DNA of 64,000 nt from Carnobacterium mobile DSM 4848 (GTDB taxonomy: Bacteria > Bacillota > Bacilli > Lactobacillales > Carnobacteriaceae): contig NZ_JQMR01000001.1 in NCBI RefSeq assembly GCF_000744825.1, positions 372,001 to 436,000 on the forward strand. The letters are read 5' to 3'. Below are positions 52,304 to 62,312 of this stretch, piece by piece. The position numbers and the translations under genes are program-made. How positions within the stretch are numbered: position 1 is the stretch's first letter; every line of letters begins with the position of its first letter. The notes below the pieces were generated by a model. It made no database searches and had not been told where the DNA came from. It saw only the letters and a list, made by a program, of their open reading frames with translations.

Positions 52304-53068
52304 ATGCAACGTTACTTTCTTGCCGAAACAGTAGAAGATTATCACACTACAGAGATCGCTCTTACCGGCGAACAATACCATCATATTGTTCGCGTGATGC
52401 GAATGAAACCTGGGAACCAAGTTTATTTGGTTCTTCCTGAACAGCGAGCATTTAAAGCAGAAATCAAGGCAATAGAACAAGATGCTGTTATCTTAAAATG
52501 GATAGAAGATGAACATACAACAACAGAATTGCCGATTCACGTAACGATTGCTAGCGGGCTGCCTAAAGGAGACAAGCTGGATTATATCGTTCAAAAAGGA
52601 ACAGAATTAGGAGCAGCGTGTTTTCTTCCTTTTCAAGCTACCTATTCTATTACCAAATGGGATGAAAAAAAAGCCGCTAAAAAGCTGCTGCGTTTAAAAA
52701 AAATAGCACAAGAAGCAGCGGAACAATCTCATCGTTCTGTTTTCCCAGAAATAACAAGGGTTCATTCTTTCAAAGAATTGTTAACAATCAGCAGTTCTTT
52801 TGATGCCTGTCTGGTAGCGTATGAAGAAAGTGCAAAAACAGGTGAAACACAAAATTTTGTCAAAACCCTAAATTCATTAAAACCAGGCAGCAAGTTGCTG
52901 ATTGTCTTTGGTCCTGAAGGTGGATTAAGTAATGCAGAAGTCGCATCTTTATTTGACAGTGGGATGCTTCCTTGTGCTTTAGGACCAAGAATTCTTCGGA
53001 CGGAAACAGCACCATTATATGCATTGGCTGCTATCTCTTATCAGTTCGAATTAAACAAAAACAACTGA
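52304..53068 (+). CDS. rsmE: 16S rRNA m3U1498 methyltransferase
   Basis: 254-residue SPOUT-class enzyme: QYHHIVRVMRMKPG near the N-terminus, KGTELGAACFLPF, QEAAEQSHRS, VFGPEGGLSNAEV and LGPRILRTETAPLYALAAISYQ forming the knot. Methylates U1498 in 16S rRNA. GAGGAGG lies inside the end of prmA; translational coupling is likely. Confidence 0.96.
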   Translation: MQRYFLAETVEDYHTTEIALTGEQYHHIVRVMRMKPGNQVYLVLPEQRAFKAEIKAIEQDAVILKWIEDEHTTTELPIHVTIASGLPKGDKLDYIVQKGTELGAACFLPFQATYSITKWDEKKAAKKLLRLKKIAQEAAEQSHRSVFPEITRVHSFKELLTISSSFDACLVAYEESAKTGETQNFVKTLNSLKPGSKLLIVFGPEGGLSNAEVASLFDSGMLPCALGPRILRTETAPLYALAAISYQFELNKNN

Positions 53069-53072
53069 TATT

Positions 53073-53101
53073 TTGTATATTACTGAAAAGCAAGCTATAA
53101 T
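53073..53101 (+). promoter_or_regulatory. deoC promoter
   Basis: TTGTAT (53073-53078), 17-bp spacer, TATAAT (53096-53101), just after the rsmE stop. Confidence 0.75.
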
Positions 53102-53145
53102 AGATAAGAAAATACTATTCTGATTAAAGAAAGAAGGAACTAGCA

Positions 53146-53796
53146 ATGGCAGAGAATTTGAATAAATATATTGATCACACACTACTTAAAGCAGATGCAA
53201 CAGAAGAACAGATTAGACAATTATGCGAAGAAGCGGTTACGTATGATTTTATGTCTGTTTGCGTTAATCCGACATGGGTAAAAAAAGCAGCTGCATTTTT
53301 AGGAAACAGCGACGTAAAAGTATGTACAGTGATTGGTTTTCCTTTAGGAGCCAACACACCTGAATTAAAAGCTTTTGAAGCTAGAAATGCTATCCAAAAT
53401 GGTGCAACTGAAGTTGATATGGTGATCAATATTGGTGCTTTAAAAGACGAAGATAGTGAATTAGTGGAACGCGATATTAAAGGAGTAGTAGAAGCAGCAA
53501 AAACTAAAGCTCTTTCTAAAGTTATTATTGAAACAAGTTTACTAACAGACGAAGAAAAAGTGAGAGCTTGTGAACTAGCTAAAAAAGCAGGTGCTGATTT
53601 TGTAAAAACATCAACTGGCTTTTCAACTGGAGGCGCAACTCTGGAAGATGTCACGTTAATGCGAGCAACTGTCGGACCAGAAATGGGTGTTAAAGCCAGC
53701 GGTGGTGTAAGAACTGCTGAGGACGCGAAAGCTTTTATTGCAGCAGGGGCAACACGATTAGGTTCATCAAACGGCATTGCTATTGTAGCTAAGTAG
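53146..53796 (+). CDS. deoC: deoxyribose-phosphate aldolase
   Basis: 216 residues; cleaves deoxyribose 5-phosphate in deoxynucleoside breakdown. [11 protein letters not shown] at the N-terminus, [22 protein letters not shown] and the Schiff-base Lys in [17 protein letters not shown] (about 152). Own promoter and terminator; no other deo genes nearby. Confidence 0.97.
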   Translation: MAENLNKYIDHTLLKADATEEQIRQLCEEAVTYDFMSVCVNPTWVKKAAAFLGNSDVKVCTVIGFPLGANTPELKAFEARNAIQNGATEVDMVINIGALKDEDSELVERDIKGVVEAAKTKALSKVIIETSLLTDEEKVRACELAKKAGADFVKTSTGFSTGGATLEDVTLMRATVGPEMGVKASGGVRTAEDAKAFIAAGATRLGSSNGIAIVAK

Positions 53797-53815
53797 TTCG
53801 GACAAAAGAAGACGG

Positions 53816-53854
53816 AAAAGCAAAGAATCGATTTATTTGTTCTTTGCTTTTTTA
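53816..53854 (+). terminator. terminator after deoC
   Basis: AAAAGCAAAGAA pairs with TTCTTTGCTTTT; a T-rich tract follows. Confidence 0.85.
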
Positions 53855-53912
53855 TTATGTTTATTTTTGGTTCCTAAGTTTGTGACCATCTACGTTTTCA
53901 GATTGAATTTAC

Positions 53913-53941
53913 CCTCATTTAACGGTATAATGGCAGGAAGG
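53913..53941 (+). promoter_or_regulatory. relA promoter
   Basis: TTGAAT (53913-53918), 17-bp spacer, TATAAT (53936-53941). The leader of about 110 bases before the ATG has no obvious terminator. Confidence 0.75.
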
Positions 53942-54057
53942 CATTTAACACAACTGGCACTCTCAAGCAAGTGTTTATTTATACTGTTAGAGTAAATTGG
54001 TTAAAATAGAAATAAAATGAACTGTAAAGAAAATCAACTGGAAGAGAAGGTGACAAG

Positions 54058-56268
54058 ATGCCCAAAAATAGAAATTATACTGCACAAGAAGTGATTGCTT
54101 TAACGATCACTTATATGAATAGCAGTCATGTGGCTTTTGTCAAGAAGGCATGTGACTTTGCAACGATGGCTCATGAAGGGCAGCTCCGTAAATCCGGTGA
54201 ACCTTATATCATCCATCCCATTCAAGTTGCAGGCATATTAGCCGAATTAAAAATGGATCCTGTGACTGTGGCAACAGGTTTCTTGCATGATGTTGTTGAA
54301 GATACTGATATTACTTTTGAAGATATTGCGCGAGAGTTTACACCAGAAGTAGCTATGTTGGTCGATGGTGTGACGAAACTAGGAAAAATTGAATTTAAAT
54401 CTCATGAAGAACAACAGGCTGAGAACCATCGTAAAATGTTATTAGCAATGGCAAAGGACATACGCGTGATCATGGTCAAATTAGCTGACAGGTTGCACAA
54501 TTTGCGAACTTTAAAGTTTCACCGTCCAGATAAACAAAGACGTATAGCAAATGAAACATTAGAAATTTATGCTCCATTAGCTGACCGTTTAGGGATCAGT
54601 AAAGTAAAATGGGAATTGGAAGATACTTCTTTGCGTTATTTGAATCCTCAACAGTACTACCGTATTGTTCACTTAATGAATTCTAAACGTGAAGAACGAG
54701 AAACCTATATCGCTAATACGATCAAAAAAATCCAAGATTCTGTTGACGAATTGAATATCAATGCAGAAATCTATGGTCGCCCAAAACACATTTATTCGGT
54801 TTACCGTAAAATGCGGGATCAAAAAAAACAATTTAATGAGATTTACGATCTACTGGCTATCCGAATCATCGTTGATTCTATTAAAGATTGTTACGCTGTT
54901 TTAGGAGCCGTTCATACGCGCTGGAAACCAATGCCGGGACGTTTTAAAGATTATATTGCTATGCCAAAATCTAATATGTACCAATCCATTCACACAACCG
55001 TTATTGGCCCTAATGGCAAGCCTGTCGAAGTTCAAATTCGAACAGAAGAAATGCATCAAGTGGCAGAATATGGTGTGGCTGCTCACTGGGCTTATAAAGA
55101 AGGCATTACCAAAAAATTAGACAATACAGAAGTCGGCGGAAACTTACCTTGGTTTAGAGATATCATCGAGCTGCAAAATGAAGCGAACGATGCCAGCGAC
55201 TTTATGGAAAGCGTAAAAGGAGACATTCTTAAAGACAAAGTATATGTTTTCACTCCAAAAGGCGATGTCAGCGAACTTCCTTCTGGTGCCGGTCCATTAG
55301 ATTTTGCTTATAATATTCATACAGAGATTGGTAATAAAACAATTGGAGCTAAAGTTAATGGTAAGATCGTTCCTTTAAATTACAAATTAAAAACTGGAGA
55401 TATCATTGAGGTACTGACTTCACCTAATTCCTATGGACCAAGCCGTGACTGGATCAGTGTGGTTTCAACGAGCAAAGCAAAAAACAAAATAAAACGATTC
55501 TTTAAATTGCAAGATCGCGAAGCTAACATCATCAAAGGACGCGATTTGCTTGATAAACAGCTTCAAGATATGCAATTTTTGCCAAAAGAGTTTTTAACCA
55601 AACAAAATATGAAAAACCTTTTAGAACGCTTTAATTTCACTACAGAAGACGATTTATTTGCAGCGATCGGTTATGGAGAAGTAACAGCTTTGGCTGTGGC
55701 TAATCGGCTAACTGAAAAGGAAAGACGTGCTCGAGAAAGTGAAAAACGTGCTCAAGAAATTGATACTTTAGAAGTGAAGTCAAAAAAAGAAATAGAAAAA
55801 ATCCAAGTTCGGCATGAAGGCGGCGTAGTGATTCAAGGAGTCGATAACTTGCTAGTCCGTATCAGCCGTTGCTGCAACCCAGTTCCTGGTGACGAAATTG
55901 TAGGGTATATTACAAAGGGCCGTGGCGTCTCAATTCACCGAGCTGACTGCCCAAATGTTCAATCAGCTAAGGATGCTGAGAATCGACTTATTGATGTAGA
56001 ATGGCAAGACACTTCTTCTCAGGGACAAGATTACGATGCAGAGTTACAAATTGAAGGCTATAACCGTTCTGGTTTATTGAATGAAGTTTTACAAGTTGTC
56101 AACACAATGACACGAAATTTAAATAACGTGAATGGACGAGTAGATAATAATCGAATGGCGACTATCACATTAACTGTCGCTATCCCGAATTTAAATCATT
56201 TAGAAAAAATTATTGAAAAAGTTAAAATGATTCCTGATGTATATAGTGTCCGCAGATTAACGTCTTAA
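54058..56268 (+). CDS. relA: bifunctional (p)ppGpp synthetase/hydrolase
   Basis: 736 residues, the long RelA/SpoT homologue of Firmicutes. HD hydrolase domain (FLHDVVEDT near residue 80), synthetase domain with GRFKDYIAMPKSNMYQS near 300-316, TGS domain (VYVFTPKGDVSELPSGA), a zinc-finger region RISRCCNPVPGD, and a C-terminal ACT domain. The HD residues look intact, so both synthesis and hydrolysis are expected. Followed by dtd as in Bacillus. Confidence 0.97.
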   Translation: MPKNRNYTAQEVIALTITYMNSSHVAFVKKACDFATMAHEGQLRKSGEPYIIHPIQVAGILAELKMDPVTVATGFLHDVVEDTDITFEDIAREFTPEVAMLVDGVTKLGKIEFKSHEEQQAENHRKMLLAMAKDIRVIMVKLADRLHNLRTLKFHRPDKQRRIANETLEIYAPLADRLGISKVKWELEDTSLRYLNPQQYYRIVHLMNSKREERETYIANTIKKIQDSVDELNINAEIYGRPKHIYSVYRKMRDQKKQFNEIYDLLAIRIIVDSIKDCYAVLGAVHTRWKPMPGRFKDYIAMPKSNMYQSIHTTVIGPNGKPVEVQIRTEEMHQVAEYGVAAHWAYKEGITKKLDNTEVGGNLPWFRDIIELQNEANDASDFMESVKGDILKDKVYVFTPKGDVSELPSGAGPLDFAYNIHTEIGNKTIGAKVNGKIVPLNYKLKTGDIIEVLTSPNSYGPSRDWISVVSTSKAKNKIKRFFKLQDREANIIKGRDLLDKQLQDMQFLPKEFLTKQNMKNLLERFNFTTEDDLFAAIGYGEVTALAVANRLTEKERRARESEKRAQEIDTLEVKSKKEIEKIQVRHEGGVVIQGVDNLLVRISRCCNPVPGDEIVGYITKGRGVSIHRADCPNVQSAKDAENRLIDVEWQDTSSQGQDYDAELQIEGYNRSGLLNEVLQVVNTMTRNLNNVNGRVDNNRMATITLTVAIPNLNHLEKIIEKVKMIPDVYSVRRLTS

Positions 56269-56286
56269 TAAACTAAACAGAATCTT

Positions 56287-56321
56287 TAAACAGAAGATGG
56301 ATTGATGATCTTCTGTTTTTA
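56287..56321 (+). terminator. terminator between relA and dtd
   Basis: AAACAGAAGAT (56288-56298) pairs with ATCTTCTGTTT (56308-56318), then T-rich. Some read-through presumably supplies dtd. Confidence 0.82.
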
Positions 56322-56355
56322 CTTCATTTTTTATAAAAAAGAAAAGAGGCATTTT

Positions 56356-56802
56356 ATGAAACTGGTTATTCAAAGAAGCAAACAGGCTGAAGTAAAAATT
56401 GAGAATGAAATTGTGGGAAGTATTGTTCATGGTTTGGTTCTGCTCGTAGGAATAGAAACAGCAGATACACAAGAAGATGTGGATTATTTAATCCGAAAAG
56501 TGTGCAATATGCGAATTTTTTCTGATGAAGCCGACAAAATGAATTGGTCTATTCAAGAGACGGGAGGGGAAATTCTTTCTATTTCTCAATTTACTTTACA
56601 TGCTGATACTAAAAAGGGCAATCGGCCAAGCTTTATTCAGGCAGCCAAACCAGATACAGCTATTCCTTTATATGAAGCCTTTAATGAAGGTCTAAGAGAA
56701 AAAGGAATTCATGTTGAAACGGGCATATTTGGTGAAGACATGCAAGTGTCATTAGTAAATGATGGGCCTGTAACTATTCTGATCGACAGTAAAAACAAAT
56801 AA
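56356..56802 (+). CDS. dtd: D-aminoacyl-tRNA deacylase
   Basis: 148 residues; removes D-amino acids from mischarged tRNA. Starts [17 protein letters not shown] and carries the active-site [20 protein letters not shown] and the C-terminal [16 protein letters not shown] (Gly-cisPro loop region). The frame opens at 56302, but AAAAGAGGC fits the ATG at 56356 and the family length. Confidence 0.96.
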   Translation: MKLVIQRSKQAEVKIENEIVGSIVHGLVLLVGIETADTQEDVDYLIRKVCNMRIFSDEADKMNWSIQETGGEILSISQFTLHADTKKGNRPSFIQAAKPDTAIPLYEAFNEGLREKGIHVETGIFGEDMQVSLVNDGPVTILIDSKNK

Positions 56803-56814
56803 AAAAGTAAGGGT

Positions 56815-57155
56815 AAGGCAATTCTACCAATGCAATGGAGTGTAGCTCTTTATTCTTTCTTGCTATAAATAAGAAGGGTTCTTTGTTAATCGTAATGGTA
56901 ATGCTTAGACAATGAAATTTTATCCGAGATTTACGCGTCTGCTTGCAAGAGCCATGGGAACGACTGGAGCCTTTCAAGCCTTGTCATGGCTTGTTGCTGC
57001 TTTAGCAGTTTTACAGACATGATACACTTGGTCTCATGGCCACAGTGCTACTTTGAATCATCCTTTACATAGCTGCAAGCAGCCGCTATTCCTCCGAAAA
57101 TTTCAAGATTGTGGAATAGATTCATTTTTCTTACCCACACCAAAAATAATAGAAC
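56815..57155. other. intergenic stretch without a recognisable gene
   Basis: About 340 bases between dtd and the terminator of the amidase gene. Its middle (56930-57070) is less AT-rich than other spacers and holds an inverted pair CAAGAGCCATG/CATGGCTTG (about 56946-56992). No frame with a ribosome-binding site or familiar protein was found. It may be the remains of a lost gene. Confidence 0.4.
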
Positions 57156-57159
57156 CATA

Positions 57160-57220
57160 AAAAGAAGCTTACCTGTTTACATCTATCTCATTAAAGGATA
57201 GACACAGGTAAGCTTCTTTT
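57160..57220. terminator. terminator after the amidase gene
   Basis: A 17-bp perfect stem: AAAAGAAGCTTACCTGT (57160-57176) with ACAGGTAAGCTTCTTTT (57204-57220). The loop contains a small CTATC/GATAG hairpin. T-rich sequence follows in both directions. Confidence 0.88.
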
Positions 57221-57230
57221 GCTGTTGGAA

Positions 57231-58562
57231 TTAAGGAGCAAAGTATTGGTTTAAAGCCTGGTAAATACTTTCCACAATAGAATAACGATAAGAATCCGTA
57301 TTGATAGTAGCTTGGTCAACTGTGTTATTTAAGTAGCCCAATTCTAATAAAACGGCCGGCTGTCTATTTTCTCGTGTAACATAAAAATCACCGAAATGGA
57401 CTCCATTATTAGGCAGTAGTCCATTTTGCTGAAGTTGAGCATTGATTGCTTCAGCTAATGGTCTTTCTTTCTCGTAATAATAATAAGTCGTCGTTCCACT
57501 AGCTTCATTAGGATTTTCAGTTGAATCATAATGAATACTGATAAAAGCATCTGCAGCAGCTTGGTTGCTGATGACGGTTCTTTGATTTAAACTGACTGTT
57601 TCATCTGAATCTCGAGTCAAGATAACATTCGCTCCGGCTTTTTGTAACCGAGCAGCTAATACTTTAGCCGTTTTTAGTGTAACTTCTTTTTCATTATAAG
57701 TAACAGCTGGAGCACCAGGATCTTCACCACCATGTCCTGCGTCAATCACAATTGTGGCTTCTGATAAAGAAGTTACATTAGCTGTTGGAGCGGCAGTTTT
57801 ATTGGCAGATAGATCGACGACCCAATTTGCGATATAACCTTTTTGTCCATCAGCCGTTTCAATTTGGTACCAGTCTCCTGCAGTGCTGAGATAGGTAAAG
57901 CTGTCTCCTTTGGAAGCTTTTACTAGGACTTTTTCATCAATGGATGGTCCACTGCGAATGTTAGTCCCATCTGCTCTGACAGTGATGGTTTGAATTGGAA
58001 CTTTTGTATCTTCTTTGGTAAGACTTGTAGGAGTCGCCGTCTTCGTTTCTGCAGTGACTTCAATCAAATCAGAACTTACCCAAGCTACTTGTTCATTGTA
58101 TTGCACTTGAGTCCAGCCATTTTGTTGAAAGAGCACAGTCAATTCAGTTCCTTTAGTGGCTTTTCCTAAAATAGTAGCTTCTGTGTTGCCCTCGCTCCGG
58201 ATATTTACAGACTCGCCGATGATCATTCCGGTTTTATTAGAGGCTGCACTTATTTCAGTATTTGCAATCAACCAACTAGCTACCCAGCCAATTTGATCAT
58301 TACTCAGCCGAATTTTATACCATTCATTTTCTTCAGAGATTACATTTATTTTTTCGCCGCCTACAACTTGAGTCATAATATCATAAGATAACCCTGGTCC
58401 GGTTCGTATATTTACGACATTCGCATCGACTTTGATTGTGCTTTGATTAGCCAACGCAACGGTTGCGAAAGTTGTAATGCTGATAAAAATCAAAACAGCT
58501 AAAAAAGTAATCAATGTTTTGGGTTGTTTTAGTATACGGATTTTTTGCATTGATTTATTCAC
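57231..58562 (-). CDS. SH3-domain N-acetylmuramoyl-L-alanine amidase
   Basis: About 443 residues. An N-terminal membrane anchor or signal segment (TLITFLAVLIFISITTFATVALA) is followed by three bacterial SH3 domains (cores NVVNIRTGPG, SVNIRSEGN, TNIRSGPS) and an Amidase_3 domain with IVIDAGHGGEDPGA, FISIHYDST and LLELGYLNN holding zinc and catalytic residues. Cleaves the amide between muramic acid and the stem peptide outside the cell. It resembles Bacillus YrvJ or staphylococcal LytH, which also neighbour hisS. The open frame extends to 58643; AGGAAAG points to GTG 58562, with ATG 58550 the alternative. Confidence 0.92.
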   Translation of the reverse strand: MNKSMQKIRILKQPKTLITFLAVLIFISITTFATVALANQSTIKVDANVVNIRTGPGLSYDIMTQVVGGEKINVISEENEWYKIRLSNDQIGWVASWLIANTEISAASNKTGMIIGESVNIRSEGNTEATILGKATKGTELTVLFQQNGWTQVQYNEQVAWVSSDLIEVTAETKTATPTSLTKEDTKVPIQTITVRADGTNIRSGPSIDEKVLVKASKGDSFTYLSTAGDWYQIETADGQKGYIANWVVDLSANKTAAPTANVTSLSEATIVIDAGHGGEDPGAPAVTYNEKEVTLKTAKVLAARLQKAGANVILTRDSDETVSLNQRTVISNQAAADAFISIHYDSTENPNEASGTTTYYYYEKERPLAEAINAQLQQNGLLPNNGVHFGDFYVTRENRQPAVLLELGYLNNTVDQATINTDSYRYSIVESIYQALNQYFAP

Positions 58563-58697
58563 TACTTTCCTATTGCAAAACGAGTGCAACCTATTAATTA
58601 TATGTATAAAATGATTATAGCAAGTAAAGGGGGAGATATGCAATCAATTAGTGAACGATTACAACAACTCGCTTAATTATCTTTCTGTTAGATTGGC

Positions 58698-58726
58698 TTG
58701 ACAAGCGCAAATCTTTCTTGTAATCT
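58698..58726 (+). promoter_or_regulatory. hisS-aspS promoter
   Basis: Consensus TTGACA (58698-58703), 17-bp spacer, TAATCT (58721-58726). Transcription would begin just before the T-box leader. Confidence 0.82.
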
Positions 58727-58732
58727 GGAACT

Positions 58733-58976
58733 ATTCTAATAAAAGAAACCCGTTGAAAGAGAGAATAAGCTTTGATAACGTGAAAAAAGAGAGACTCACC
58801 TTGGCTGAAAGTGATTCCCGTTAAAAGACTGAAAGACACTCTGGAGGGATAGCAGTGAAAAGCTGCTACGTTACGAGCGTTATTCGTTAAGGAAAGCTTG
58901 GCTTTCAAACAAAGGTGGTACCACGGGAAACTAATAACTCGTCCTTATTCGTTAAGAATAAGGACGCTTTTTTTTT
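58733..58976 (+). promoter_or_regulatory. T-box riboswitch of hisS-aspS
   Basis: Stem I begins around GTTGAAAGAGAGAATAAGC and ends CTGGAG. The specifier side reads GAAAGACACTCTGGAG, where GAC (58835-58837, Asp) and CAC (58837-58839, His) overlap by one base. The T-box AAAGGTGGTACCACGG at 58911-58926 forms the antiterminator, and an 11-bp terminator stem (58940-58950 with 58956-58966) is followed by nine T. Uncharged tRNA would favour read-through into hisS. Asp is the more canonical reading because a purine follows it. Confidence 0.93.
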
Positions 58977-59027
58977 GCTTTTAAATAAAAATAATTAATA
59001 ACAAGAGTATGAAGGAGTGTTGAAAAA

Positions 59028-60353
59028 ATGGCCATACAAAGACCAAAAGGAACTGCAGATTTATTACCAGATGATTCATTAAAGTGGCAATATGTTGAAG
59101 AAACCGCCAAAATTATTTTGGGAGATTACCAATTTCATGAAATCAGAACTCCAATTTTTGAAAGTTATGATTTATTTTCACGCGGAGTAGGGGAAACCAG
59201 TGATATTGTTTCGAAAGAAATGTATGATTTTTACGATAAAGGCAAACGCCATATGTCCCTACGTCCAGAAGGAACAGCTCCTGTTGTTCGGGCATATGTG
59301 GAAAACAAACTATTTGGTCCTGAATATGCAAAGCCCTACAAAGTCTACTATATGGGGCCGATGTTTCGGTATGAACGTCCTCAAGGAGGACGTATGCGTC
59401 AATTCCATCAATTAGGAGTTGAAGTTTTTGGAAGCACTAATCCAGCAGTTGATGTTGAATCTATGTCTTTAGCAATGGATTTATTTAAAGAACTTGGCTT
59501 AGAGCATTTAACGTTAGTCATCAACTCGCTAGGTGATTCAGCAAGTCGTATCGCCTATCGCGAAGCTTTGATTGCTTATCTTGAACCACATTTTAATGAA
59601 TTAAGTGAAGATTCTCAAATCCGTTTGCATAAAAATCCTTTACGTGTTTTAGATAGTAAAAATAAAAAAGATCAAGAAATCGTTCAACAAGCTCCTTCTA
59701 TTTTAGATTATTTAAGTGAAGATTCACAAAAACATCTCGAACAAGTCAAAGAAATGTTGGATGCGTTGAATATCCCTTATACAGTCGACAGCAACATGGT
59801 AAGAGGTTTGGATTATTACAACCATACTATATTTGAAATCATGAGCGATGCGCCTGGATTCGGAGCTATCACCACGATCTGTGCAGGAGGACGTTACGAT
59901 GGTTTGGTCGAAGAACTGGGAGGACCAGAAACACCTGGTTTTGGTTTTGCACTAGGACTAGAACGGTTGATGCTGACTTTAGAAGCGGAAAAGATAGACA
60001 TCCCTAATTTACATGAACTAGATGTTTATGTGGTTGGCATAGGAGAAGAAACGAATGTAGAGGCTTTAAAACTCGTTCAAGCTATTCGTTCAGCCGGTTT
60101 TTCTGCTGAACGTGATTATTTTGATCGTAAAGCTAAAGCACAATTTAAAACCGCTGCAAAATTAAAAGCTAAAGTCGTGTTGACCTTAGGCGAAGAAGAA
60201 TTGAAAAATGGTCAGGTAAACTTTAAAGTAATGAAAAATGGTAAAGAATCTACTGTGTCATTGAAAGAAGCCTACCAAGACTTTGAAAAATTATTTAATT
60301 TGAAAACCGCTGATATGACAGCCTTTAATGAGTTTTTCAATAAAGAAGATTAA
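59028..60353 (+). CDS. hisS: histidyl-tRNA synthetase
   Basis: 441 residues, class [15 protein letters not shown] at the start, [13 protein letters not shown] (motif 2 region), [20 protein letters not shown], the His-specific [10 protein letters not shown], and [13 protein letters not shown], then an anticodon-binding domain. GAAGGAG precedes the ATG. First gene of the T-box operon with aspS 28 bases behind. Confidence 0.98.
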   Translation: MAIQRPKGTADLLPDDSLKWQYVEETAKIILGDYQFHEIRTPIFESYDLFSRGVGETSDIVSKEMYDFYDKGKRHMSLRPEGTAPVVRAYVENKLFGPEYAKPYKVYYMGPMFRYERPQGGRMRQFHQLGVEVFGSTNPAVDVESMSLAMDLFKELGLEHLTLVINSLGDSASRIAYREALIAYLEPHFNELSEDSQIRLHKNPLRVLDSKNKKDQEIVQQAPSILDYLSEDSQKHLEQVKEMLDALNIPYTVDSNMVRGLDYYNHTIFEIMSDAPGFGAITTICAGGRYDGLVEELGGPETPGFGFALGLERLMLTLEAEKIDIPNLHELDVYVVGIGEETNVEALKLVQAIRSAGFSAERDYFDRKAKAQFKTAAKLKAKVVLTLGEEELKNGQVNFKVMKNGKESTVSLKEAYQDFEKLFNLKTADMTAFNEFFNKED

Positions 60354-60381
60354 TCACTAACCAAAAGGAGTTGGATCAGAG

Positions 60382-62151
60382 ATGGCAAAACGCACTGAAT
60401 ACTGTGGAAAGATTTCAAAAGATTTATTAGGCCAAGAAGTTGTTTTGAAAGGCTGGGTACAAAAAAGACGGGACTTAGGAGATTTGATTTTTATTGATTT
60501 ACGCGATCGAGAAGGAATCGTACAAATCGTCTTTAATGCTTCTTTTTCAAAAGAAGCATTAGAAATTGCAGAATCTGTCAGAAATGAATATGTATTAGAA
60601 ATTAAGGGAACTGTAGTCGAACGTGCTGAAAATGTAGTCAATAAAAACATTTCAACCGGAGAAATAGAAATTGAAGCAAAAGAAATCAAGATTTTAAATA
60701 AATCTAAAACTACTCCATTCTATATCGAAGACCAAGTAGCTGTCTCAGATGATAAGAGATTGGAATACAGGTATTTAGATTTACGACGTCCTGAAATGAC
60801 AAAAAACATTATTTTGCGTCATAAAATAACACAGTCGGTTAGAAATTATTTAGATAATGGTGGTTTTATTGATATTGAAACGCCTTATTTAACTAAATCG
60901 ACCCCTGAAGGAGCTCGTGATTATTTAGTTCCTTCTCGTGTACATCCTGCTCATTTTTACGCTTTACCACAATCTCCTCAGTTATTTAAACAATTATTGA
61001 TGGGAGCTGGGTTTGACCGTTATTATCAAATAGTTCGTTGTTTCCGGGATGAAGATTTGCGTGGAGACCGCCAACCAGAATTTACACAAATTGATATTGA
61101 AACAAGTTTTTTAGAACCCGATGAAATCCAAAGCTTTACGGAGAATTTATTAGCTAAAGTTTTAAAGGAAACGAAAGGTGTAGAGATACCCGTACCTTTC
61201 CCACAAATGGGATATGATGAAGCGATGAGTCGTTTTGGCAGTGACAAACCGGACATTCGTTTTGGATTGGAACTTGTTCAGTTAAATGAAGTTGTCAAAG
61301 ATTCTGATTTTAAAGTCTTTAGCGATGCAATTGCTAAAGGAGGAGAAGTTAAAGCCATTAATGTGAAAGGAGCAGCAGAACACTATTCGCGTAAAGAGAT
61401 TGATGCATTAGGCGAATTTGTTGCTATCTATGGCGCTAAAGGGTTGGCTTGGTTAAAGGTGGATGAAACCGGACTGAAAGGGCCGATAGCTAAATTCTTT
61501 AAAGAAGATGCTGAAAAACTGATCGAACAGTTAACTGCCGAACCTGGCGACTTATTATTGTTTGTAGCGGATAAAAAATCTGTTGTAGCAGATGCACTCG
61601 GAGCACTTCGTTCTAAGTTAGGAAAAGAATTGAACCTTATTGATGAGTCGGTTTATGCGTTCTTATGGATTGTGGACTGGCCATTGCTAGAATATGACGA
61701 AGAAGCTGATCGCTTTACTGCAGCGCATCATCCATTTACGATGCCTAGAGAATCGGATATTGATTTATTAGAAACAGCTCCTGAAAAGGTACGTGCACAA
61801 GCATATGACATTGTGTTGAATGGCTATGAGCTGGGTGGAGGTTCACTTCGGATCCATACTCGTGAAGTACAAGAAAAAATGTTCGCAGCATTAGGATTTT
61901 CAAAAGAAGATGCGCAAGTGCAATTTGGTTTCTTACTAGAAGCATTAGAGTACGGTTTCCCGCCACATGGAGGTATTGCATTAGGCTTAGACCGTTTTGC
62001 CATGTTACTAGCTGGCGAAGAAAATATTCGTGAAGTTATTGCTTTCCCTAAAAATGGCCGTGCAGCTGATCCATTAACTAAAGCTCCTAGCTTAGTAAGC
62101 GATGCACAATTAGCTGAGTTATCGATTACTACAACGACTAAAGAAGAATAA
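60382..62151 (+). CDS. aspS: aspartyl-tRNA synthetase
   Basis: 589 residues, bacterial type. N-terminal OB fold ([24 protein letters not shown]), class II motif 2 [18 protein letters not shown], the GAD insertion (about 290-410), and motif 3 [15 protein letters not shown]. Shares the T-box with hisS; AAAAGGAG precedes the ATG. Confidence 0.98.
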   Translation: MAKRTEYCGKISKDLLGQEVVLKGWVQKRRDLGDLIFIDLRDREGIVQIVFNASFSKEALEIAESVRNEYVLEIKGTVVERAENVVNKNISTGEIEIEAKEIKILNKSKTTPFYIEDQVAVSDDKRLEYRYLDLRRPEMTKNIILRHKITQSVRNYLDNGGFIDIETPYLTKSTPEGARDYLVPSRVHPAHFYALPQSPQLFKQLLMGAGFDRYYQIVRCFRDEDLRGDRQPEFTQIDIETSFLEPDEIQSFTENLLAKVLKETKGVEIPVPFPQMGYDEAMSRFGSDKPDIRFGLELVQLNEVVKDSDFKVFSDAIAKGGEVKAINVKGAAEHYSRKEIDALGEFVAIYGAKGLAWLKVDETGLKGPIAKFFKEDAEKLIEQLTAEPGDLLLFVADKKSVVADALGALRSKLGKELNLIDESVYAFLWIVDWPLLEYDEEADRFTAAHHPFTMPRESDIDLLETAPEKVRAQAYDIVLNGYELGGGSLRIHTREVQEKMFAALGFSKEDAQVQFGFLLEALEYGFPPHGGIALGLDRFAMLLAGEENIREVIAFPKNGRAADPLTKAPSLVSDAQLAELSITTTTKEE

Positions 62152-62156
62152 TAACC

Positions 62157-62208
62157 AAAAGAAACGAAATGTGAGTAGGAACAGTTATTCACATTTCGTT
62201 TCTTTTTT
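62157..62208 (+). terminator. terminator after aspS
   Basis: AAAAGAAACGAAATGTGA pairs perfectly with TCACATTTCGTTTCTTTT, an 18-bp stem, followed by T. Strong end of the hisS-aspS operon. Confidence 0.92.
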
Positions 62209-62312
62209 AGCATCAATATTAGTTCCATACTAAAAATAATATTTCGCTTGTAATCTTTCAGTAGTTTTGTCAGAATAAAAGAGAACAATGCAAAAAAAGG
62301 AGGAGTAACATA

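Noticed and set aside
53175-53777. 200-codon open frame on the minus strand
   Set aside because: It mirrors deoC, has no ribosome-binding site and a Ser/Ala/Thr-rich composition typical of antisense shadow frames.
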